Below are positions 52,501-61,500 of a DNA stretch of 64,000 nt, in pieces. This DNA comes from CAKZYD01 sp039814715 (GTDB taxonomy: Bacteria > Pseudomonadota > Alphaproteobacteria > Sphingomonadales > CAKZYD01). Both the position numbers and the translations under genes were made by a program. The notes under the pieces are model-generated. The model was not told where the DNA came from. It worked only from the letters and a program-made list of their open reading frames with translations, and ran no database searches. Every line of letters begins with the position of its first letter. The stretch's first letter is position 1. The stretch is from contig JBCCAR010000003.1 of the NCBI GenBank assembly GCA_039814715.1, forward strand, positions 62,001-126,000, written 5' to 3'.

Positions 52501-55500
52501 TGATGATATTTTAGAGGGCCTCGCCGGCGCAGATACACTGCGCGGCGGCGATGGGGTTGATACGGTCACGTATGCGGCGTCTTTCGAAGGCGTGACGATC
52601 GATCTGTTTACCTCCACTGGCTTTGGCGGCCATGCTGAAGGCGACCTGATCTTCCAAATCGAGAATGTAATTGGCACCCAGGCAGCGGACCGCATTACAG
52701 GGAACGCTGAGGTCAATCAGCTTGACGGTGCTGGAGGCGATGATGTTCTCGTTGGCGGTATCGGGGCAGATGTTCTTCTCGGTGGCACCGGCATTGATAC
52801 AGCCAGCTATATTAATGCGTTAGCTGGTGTCACAGCATCTTTGGCTCTCGATGGCGGCACCGTCGGTGATGCGCAGGGCGATACGTATTCCTCGATTGAG
52901 AACTTAGAAGGCTCTAACCTTGCCGATACATTGATCGGCGACGACGATGACAACGCCTTATCGGGCCTCGCTGGCGATGATACCCTCATTGGCGGCGCCG
53001 GTGCAGACACCATCACTGGCGGCGGCGGGTTCGACACGGTTGATTTCTCCACTGAGACCGCAAATTTGATCATCCGCCTCAATGGTGATGCTTCTATTGG
53101 CGGAGAGGCAACCGGCGACCGGTTTTTTGAAATCGAACAGGTCATTTCCGGGAGCGGAGACGATCAGCTAACCGGCTCAACAGCAAATGAGAGCCTTCTC
53201 GGCGGCGACGGCAATGACATCTTGGTCGGCGGCGCTGGCGCGGACTTGCTTGATGGCGGCGCCGGCATTGATAGCGTAACCTATGCGGCATCAGCGACGT
53301 CGGTTATTCTCAATCTGGATGGCTCCCCATCGCTTGGCGGTGATGCAGATGGCGATACCATTATCAATTTGGAAATCGTCACTGCCTCAGAGTTTAACGA
53401 TCAAGTGTTTGGCGCTGCCGCCAGCGAGACGATCTTTGGCGGAGCCGGTAACGACGATATTTATTCTGGCTTGGGCGCTGACATTCTGGATGGCGGGCTG
53501 GGATTTGATACGGCTAATTATAGCCTGTCAGGCGCTGCCGTCACAGCAAGCCTTGGCGGCGGGCCTGGCTTTGGCGGAGATGCGCAAGGCGACACGCTCA
53601 CTGGGTTCGAGCGGCTTTTTGGTTCTGCATTCGGCGATACGCTTATTGGCGGGGACAGCGATGATACGCTAGAAGGCGGCGCTGGTGATGACGTGCTTGC
53701 AGGTTTTGGCGGCGCAGACAACCTTGTCGGCGGGGCTGGCCAAGATATTGCCGATTATAGCGCATCTGGGTCTGCGGTTTTTGTCCGATTGGATGGGTCA
53801 TTATCGTCCGGCGGCGATGCAGCTGGCGATACGCTCAATAGCATTGAAGGCGCCATTGGCTCCGTCTTTAACGACAATATCGTTGGTTCCATTAACGACG
53901 AGATTATTCGCGGCGGTGCTGGCGACGACACGCTTGATGGCGGTCTTGGTGCGGATGAAATCATTGGCGGCGCCGGCATTGATACACTCGATTACCGCGG
54001 TAGCTCGGCTGCTATCTCCATCCGTTTAGACGGGTCACTCAGTACAGGGGGATTTGCTGAAGGCGACCAAGTCAGCGAAGTAGAGATCGTTTTTGGATCA
54101 AGCTTTGGCGATACGATCGTTGGCGAAACGGCAGCCGAAACACTCGATGGCGGCCTTGGAGATGACATCCTCACAGGGGCTGGCGGCGATGACATTTTGC
54201 GCGGCGCAACGGGTGAAGATACTTTAGAGGGCGGTCAAGGCGCTGACTTGCTTGAAGGCGATGAAGGAGATGACACTCTTAGCGGCGGCGTAGGCGCTGA
54301 CGTCTTAGACGGCGGCGGCGGACTTGATACGGTCACCTACATAACATCTGGCCAGGGCGTAACGGTGGCTTTGGATGGCAGCGCTGGTGCTGGCGGTGAT
54401 GCGCAAGGTGATACCTACATTCAGATCGAACGTGTCATTGGCTCAGATTTTGCTGATAGCCTCAGTGGCAGCAGCGACAATGATGTTCTAGAAGGCGGGG
54501 CGTCGAACGATACTCTGGCAGGCCTCATTGGGGCCGATACGCTGCGCGGTGATGATGGCGACGATATCCTTATTGGCGGTCTTGGCGCTGATACTCTAGA
54601 TGGCGGCGCTGGTATTGACTTGGCCGATTACAGTGGGTCAGCCGCTGGGATCATCGTTTCAACCACAGGTGCACCTGGCGGCGGCGGCGATGCTGCTGGC
54701 GACTCCCTAATTTCAATTGAGACTGTGCTTGGGTCCACTTTCGCGGATGTTATTTCGGGCAGCACGGCAGATGAATTGCTGCGCGGTAACGATGGTGATG
54801 ATGTCTTAGCTGGCGGCGCTGGCGCGGATGATCTGCGCGGCGATAGCGGTTTCGATACCGTCGATTATACCGCCTCCAACGCAGCTGTTGTTGTAGACAT
54901 GTTCAACGACACTGCCACTGGCGGCCACGCTGCGGGCGATGTTTTTGACTCCATCGAAGCGGTTACCGGTTCGAGCTTTGATGACGTCTTAAGCGCAGAC
55001 ACCGGCGCTGGCGCAACGCTTGATGGCGGAGACGGCGACGATGATCTGCGGGGGCGCGACGCAGAAGACACTCTGCGCGGCGGGGATGACAACGATATCC
55101 TCCAAGGCTTTGGCGGCGCCGATGATTTAGACGGCGGCGACGGTTTTGATACCGCCACTTACGCAAATTCCGCCTTTGCCGTTCGTGCGTTCTTGGATGG
55201 CACAACTGGCGCAGATGGCGACGCTGCTGGCGACCGCTTGACGAGTATTGAGCGTCTCGTTGGCTCAAACCTAGACGATACGCTGACCGGCGGAACCAGT
55301 GATGATACATTAGAAGGCGGGCAAGGCGCTGACTTACTCCTTGGCGGCCAGGGCGTGGATACGCTGCTTGGCGGCCAAGGCGATGACCAGCTCAATGGCG
55401 GCCAGGGCGGGGACACCATTGACGGCGGCGCAGGTGTTGACCTTCTCGATTATTCTGGATCAACCCTCGGCGTTACCGTTAACCTCGATGGCAGCGTGTC

Positions 55501-58500
55501 GACCGGCGGCGACGCACAGGGCGATATTGTTACCAATGTAGAGCAGGTCCTTGGCTCTTCCGTTGATGATGTTTTGACTGGCACCGCTGCCGATGATTTG
55601 CTTGACGGCGGGTTTGGCAATGATCAGCTGAACGGTGAAGGCGGGGTCGACACTTTGCTCGGCGGTCAGGGCGATGACGTGCTTGATGGCGGCTTGGGCG
55701 GCGATATTTTAGACGGCGGTGCAGGCTTTGACCGCATTTCATATGCGCAATCAACCCAAGCTGTGCAGGTGGTTTTGGATGGCACAGTCTCCACAGGCGG
55801 CCAAGCCCAAGGGGACCAAATTTCGGACGTCGAGCTGATCATCGGGAGCGATTTCGATGACGTGATGACAGGCGTTGCCAACGATGAGGTCTTTGAAGGC
55901 GGCGATGGCGACGACTTATTGATTGGCAACGCGGGGACAGATACCCTGCGCGGCCAGGACGGCAACGATACCCTCATTGGGGGCGAAGACGGCGACACGC
56001 TGGAAGGCGGCGCTGGCATTGATACAGCTGACTATTCTGCATCGACGGCTGCGGTGACCATTGACCTCAATGGGACTTTGGTTGCCGGCGGCGATGCCAA
56101 TGGGGACACCTTAAGCAGCATCGAGCGCCTCATTGGCACCAGCGCGGATGATATTCTGCGCGGCATCAATGTTGATGAAACGCTCATCGGGAATGACGGC
56201 CGCGATACCCTTGAAGGGCGCGGCGGGGCCGATGTGCTTCAGGGCGGGGAAAACAATGACACCCTTATTGGCGGTACCGGCGCAGATACGCTCGATGGTG
56301 GCGCAGGGCTCGATACCGTCACTTACGCCGACGCCGCGGGCAGCGTTACTGTCTTCTTGGACGGGTCCTTGGGCGCAGGAGATGAAGCCCTGGGTGATAC
56401 TCTAACCGCAATTGAAATCCTCATCGGCTCTGACTTTGACGACGTGTTGACAGGCTTTAACGCAGCAGAGCAGCTCGAAGGCGGCGACGGCGATGACGTG
56501 CTCAGCGGCGGCGATGAAGATGATGATTTGCGCGGCGGTATCGGCCAAGACACCTTGATCGGCGGACGTGGTGCAGACGCTATCGATGGCGGAGATGGCA
56601 TTGATACCGTCGACTACACAGGCGCGGAAGGCGGCGTTATTGCGCGGCTCGACGGCGTTGCTGGCAGTAATTTTGAAGCGCAAGGTGATTTGATTACCAA
56701 CGCTGAACGCCTGCTGGGCTCGGCGTTTGATGATGAGTTAGTCGGCAGCGGTCAGAATGACCAGTTAGAAGGCAATGCCGGGGCCGACTTATTGCGCGGC
56801 GCAAGCGGCGATGATGCCCTCTTCGGCGGTCTTGGCGCTGATACGCTTGAAGGCAGTATCGGGAACGACACGCTAGACGGCGGCGCAAACGATGACATCC
56901 TGCGCGGCGGCGCAAATGGGGATGTGCTGCGCGGCGATGCAGGTTTTGATACAGCAGATTACTCAGATTCGGCCTCGCGCATTATTGTCAGCCTGGATGG
57001 GTCTGCGGGCCTAGGCGGCGATGCACAAGGTGATACACTCTTTGATATCGAGCGTGTGATTGGCACGTTTGACGATGATGAAATCACCGGTATTGGCGGC
57101 AATGAGACGCTTGAGGGCGGCCTCGGCAATGATGACTTAGAAGGCGCTGGCGGCGACGATATTCTGCTTGGCGGCGGCGGCGACGACAACCTGTCTGGCG
57201 GCGCTGGTGCAGACGCCCTTGATGGCGGTGATGACATTGACACGGCTGACTATTCCGGTAGTTCCGTTGGTATCCAGCTCACACTAGATGGCGTGACAGT
57301 CGGGCAAGGCGGCGACGCGCAAGGCGATACGCTGATCAACATCGAACGTCTTTTTGGTTCCGATTTCGACGATGTCCTTACTGGCTTTAGCTTGAATGAA
57401 ATTCTCGAAGGCGGGGACGGCGATGACATCATCAGTTCCTTAGGCGGTACTGATACCATCCGCGGCGGCGATGGCAATGACACTCTTCGCGGCGGCGCCG
57501 ATGCCGATATCATTGATGGCGGCGCGGATTTCGATACCGTGCTGTATGACACATCAGACGCCGGTGTGACCGTTAATCTCAACGGCGTTGCCGGTATAAA
57601 CGGTCATGCGCAAGGCGATGTGCTTAGCCTCGTTGAACGTGTTGTTGGGTCAGATTTCGCTGATACGCTTAATGGCTTTAACGCGGCTGATGTTCTCGAA
57701 GGCGGCGCCGAAGACGATGTCATTTCAGGTGGCGCAGGAAATGACACTCTGCGCGGCGATGCTGGCGATGACCAGATCGACGGCGGCGACAATGATGACA
57801 CCATTGATGGCGGGACTGGCGACGACACGATTACCGGCAGCGACGGGACGGATGCCATCGATGGCGGCGACGATTTCGACACCATTGATTACAGCACACA
57901 AACGACAAATCTGTTCATCTATCTAGATGGAACTGCCAATGCTGGCGGCGATGCCACCGGCGATACGCTATCAAATATCGAACAGGTCTTTGGTGGGCTA
58001 CTGAACGATACGATTATCGGTACGGCAGAAGACGAAGTCTTAGAAGGCCGGGCCGGCATGGACCGCCTAGAAGGGCGCGGCGGCGACGACATCCTGCGCG
58101 GCGGGTCTGAGCAGGACACCCTTATTGGCGGCGCTGGCGCAGACACGCTTGTCGGTGGCGGCGATACAGATACGGCTGATTATAGCGGCGCTGGCGGCGG
58201 CGTGACGGTACGTACGGATGGGATGGCCGGCACGGGCAGCGATGCCGAAGGCGATACGCTTGAGACAATTGAAGTTGTCATTGGGTCTGACTTTGCAGAC
58301 ACGTTGATCGGCAACGATACATTCGCGACAACGCTAGAAGGCGGCGATCTCAACGATGTCCTCACCGGCGGCGCACTCAGCGATACGCTGCGCGGCCAAG
58401 ATGGCGATGATACGCTGATCGGGCTTGCTGGCTCAGACACGCTTGAAGGCGGTATGGGCTTTGATACGGTCGATTATTCCGCATCATCAGCCCCAGTTAC

Positions 58501-61500
58501 AGTGTCGCTTGATGGCTCTTTGGGCGCTGGCGGCGACGCCATTGGCGACAGTCTGTCCTCAATTGAGCGAGTTATCGGGTCGACACGCGACGATATCATC
58601 ACCGGTTTCAATCAAAACGAAACTCTTGAAGGCGGTGACGGCGACGATACGCTCACTGGCGATATTGGCGATGACATCCTGCTGGGTGAAGCAGGAGATG
58701 ACATCCTTACTGGCGGCGTTGGAGCTGATACGCTGGACGGCGGTGATGACTTCGACACCGTTGATTATTCCGCCTCTGACGCCGGTGTGACAATCGTCTT
58801 GGACGGGACAACGCTTGGTGTTGGTGGGCATGCGCTGAATGATGCCATCAGCAATGTAGAGCGCGTTATCGGCTCTGATGATGCCGATGTAATCACAGGC
58901 GTTGGGAATGACGAAACGTTTGAGGGCGGCACTGGCGCTGATACGCTGACCGGTGCTGGCGGAGATGACACGCTGCTTGGCGGCACCGGCGCAGACGTCT
59001 TAACCGGCGGCGCAGGGGCAGATGTGATCACCGGCGGCGGCGACATAGACCGCGTCATTTACAGCGGTTCCGCACTCGGTGTGACCGTCTTTCTTGATGG
59101 AACGGCCAGTACTGGCGGAGATGCGCAAGGCGATATCGTCACTCAGGTAGAAGAATTCGTCGGCTCGGCGCAAGGCGACACTGTCACCGGCACCAATATC
59201 GGGGAATTGTTCCTCGGCGGCGCCGGCGCGGACACCATCATTGCGGGCGGCGGCGTTGATGATCTTCGCGGCGAGGCTGGCGATGATATTCTGCGCAGTG
59301 GCCTGGGCGCAGATACGCTCGATGGCGGTGATGACTTTGATACTGCCGATTACTCCTTCTCTATTACCGCCGTCACAGCCTATCTAGATGGCACCGCCGG
59401 AGTGAACGGTGACGCCGATGGTGATACCTTAACGGATATAGAGCGGCTGCTTGGCACGGCGTTAGATGATGCTCTGTTCGGTGCAGGAACAAATGATACG
59501 CTTGAAGGCAATTCTGGCCAAGATACCCTGACCGGGAACGCAGGCGATGACACGCTCATCGGCGGCGGCGCAGATGATGTGCTCATTGGCGGCGCGGGCA
59601 ATGATGATTTGCAAGGCGGTTTTGGGGAAGACACGGCAGACTATTCATCTTCCGTACTTGGAGTCGTCTTAGATCTGGGTGCCAATAGCGGCACAGCTGG
59701 CGATGCCGATGGCGATACCTTTGATTCGATAGAAATTGTTGTTGGCTCGGATGAAGCTGACGATATTACCGGGTCCGACAATCCAGATACACTGTTCGGC
59801 GGCGACGGCGGCGATACCTTGCGCGGCGGCGAAGAGGATGACGATCTCTTTGGCGACGATGGGAATGACATCCTCATTGGCGGTCTGGGTGCGGATGGCT
59901 TGAACGGCGGTATTGGCGATGACACGGCCGATTATTCTGGCTCAGGCGTTGGCGTTACGGTCTTTCTCGACGGCAGCGCAGGCCTTGGCGGGGAAGCCAC
60001 TGGCGACCGCCTCAATAGCATTGAAGTGGTGATTGGCAGTGCTTCAACAGACTTCATCTACGGCACGAATGCGTCAGAAACACTGCAAGGCGGTGCATCC
60101 GGCGATACGCTAAGCGGCGGTCTTGGCGATGATACCCTTCTTGGTGAGGCCGGCGACGACATGATCGTCGGCGGCGGCGGCGGCGACACCATCGACGGCG
60201 GCGATGATTTCGATACGGTAGATTACTCAGGCTCAACCCTTGGCGTCACGATCGTGCTTGATGGGACAACGCTTGGCACAGGTGGAACGGCAGCCAACGA
60301 CACTGTTGTTAACGTTGAGCGCCTGATCGGGACGTCCGTAAATGATGATTTCACCGGCGTTGGCGCTGATGAAACCCTGGAGGGGCGCGCTGGTAGTGAC
60401 ACATTGCGCGGCGGTGGCGGGGATGATCAGCTACTTGGCGGAACAGAAAACGACACCCTCATCGGCGGTGCAGGCGCTGACATTTTAACAGGCGGAGACG
60501 GTGTTGATACCGCTGATTATTCTGCCTCATCTGCTGATCTGACCGTTTATTTGGATGGAACCGCTGGTGCTGGCGGGGACGCGCTGGGCGATACGCTGTT
60601 TACGGTTGAAACGCTGCTCTCAGGAACCGGCAATGATATGCTTTTCGGCTCTATCGTTGCGGAAACCTTTGAAGGAAGTGATGGTGATGACACCATCACA
60701 GCGCGCGGCGGAAACGACACACTGCGCGGCCAAGCTGGTGACGATATTCTTATTGGCGGCGAAGATGCCGATGTTATCGACGGCGGCGGCGATACTGATA
60801 TTGCCGATTATAGCGCCTCAAATGCAGGCGTGACGCTGAACCTCGATGCCACCATCTCGACAGGTGGTCATGCCACAGGCGACCAGCTGATTGACATTGA
60901 GCATGTCATCGGCTCCGCTTTCCAGGACACTTTCAACGGCACGGCCGCGGCTGAGACCTTTGAAGGTCGCGGCGATAATGACAGCATCAATGCCGGCGCT
61001 GGCATCGATGTGCTTATCGGCGGGCTAGGCGATGATATTCTGCGCGGCGGCGCTGACGCCGACCAGCTCGACGGAACATCTGGCAATGACACCGCGACTT
61101 ATAGCGATGCTGGCGACAGCGTCACTGTTTATACCGACGGTACGGCAGGCGTTGGCGATGATGCCCAAGGCGATACGCTGCAGAACATCGATATCGTTAT
61201 AGGCTCGGACTTTGCTGACACTCTGATCGGTCATGCTGGCTCTCAAACACTGCAAGGTGGATCGCAAAATGATGATCTGCGCGGCGGCGAGGGCGATGAT
61301 ATTCTCGAAGGCCAAGGCGATAATGATACGCTCGATGGCGGCGGCGGCGCTGATATTCTGCGCGGCGGTGATGGAATTGACATTGGTGACTATACCAACG
61401 CTTTGGATGATGTGACGGTCTTCCTTGATGGAACCGCTGGTGTCGGTGACATCGCCGACGGGGACACGCTCTTTACCATTGAGACCCTCTATGGCTCAGC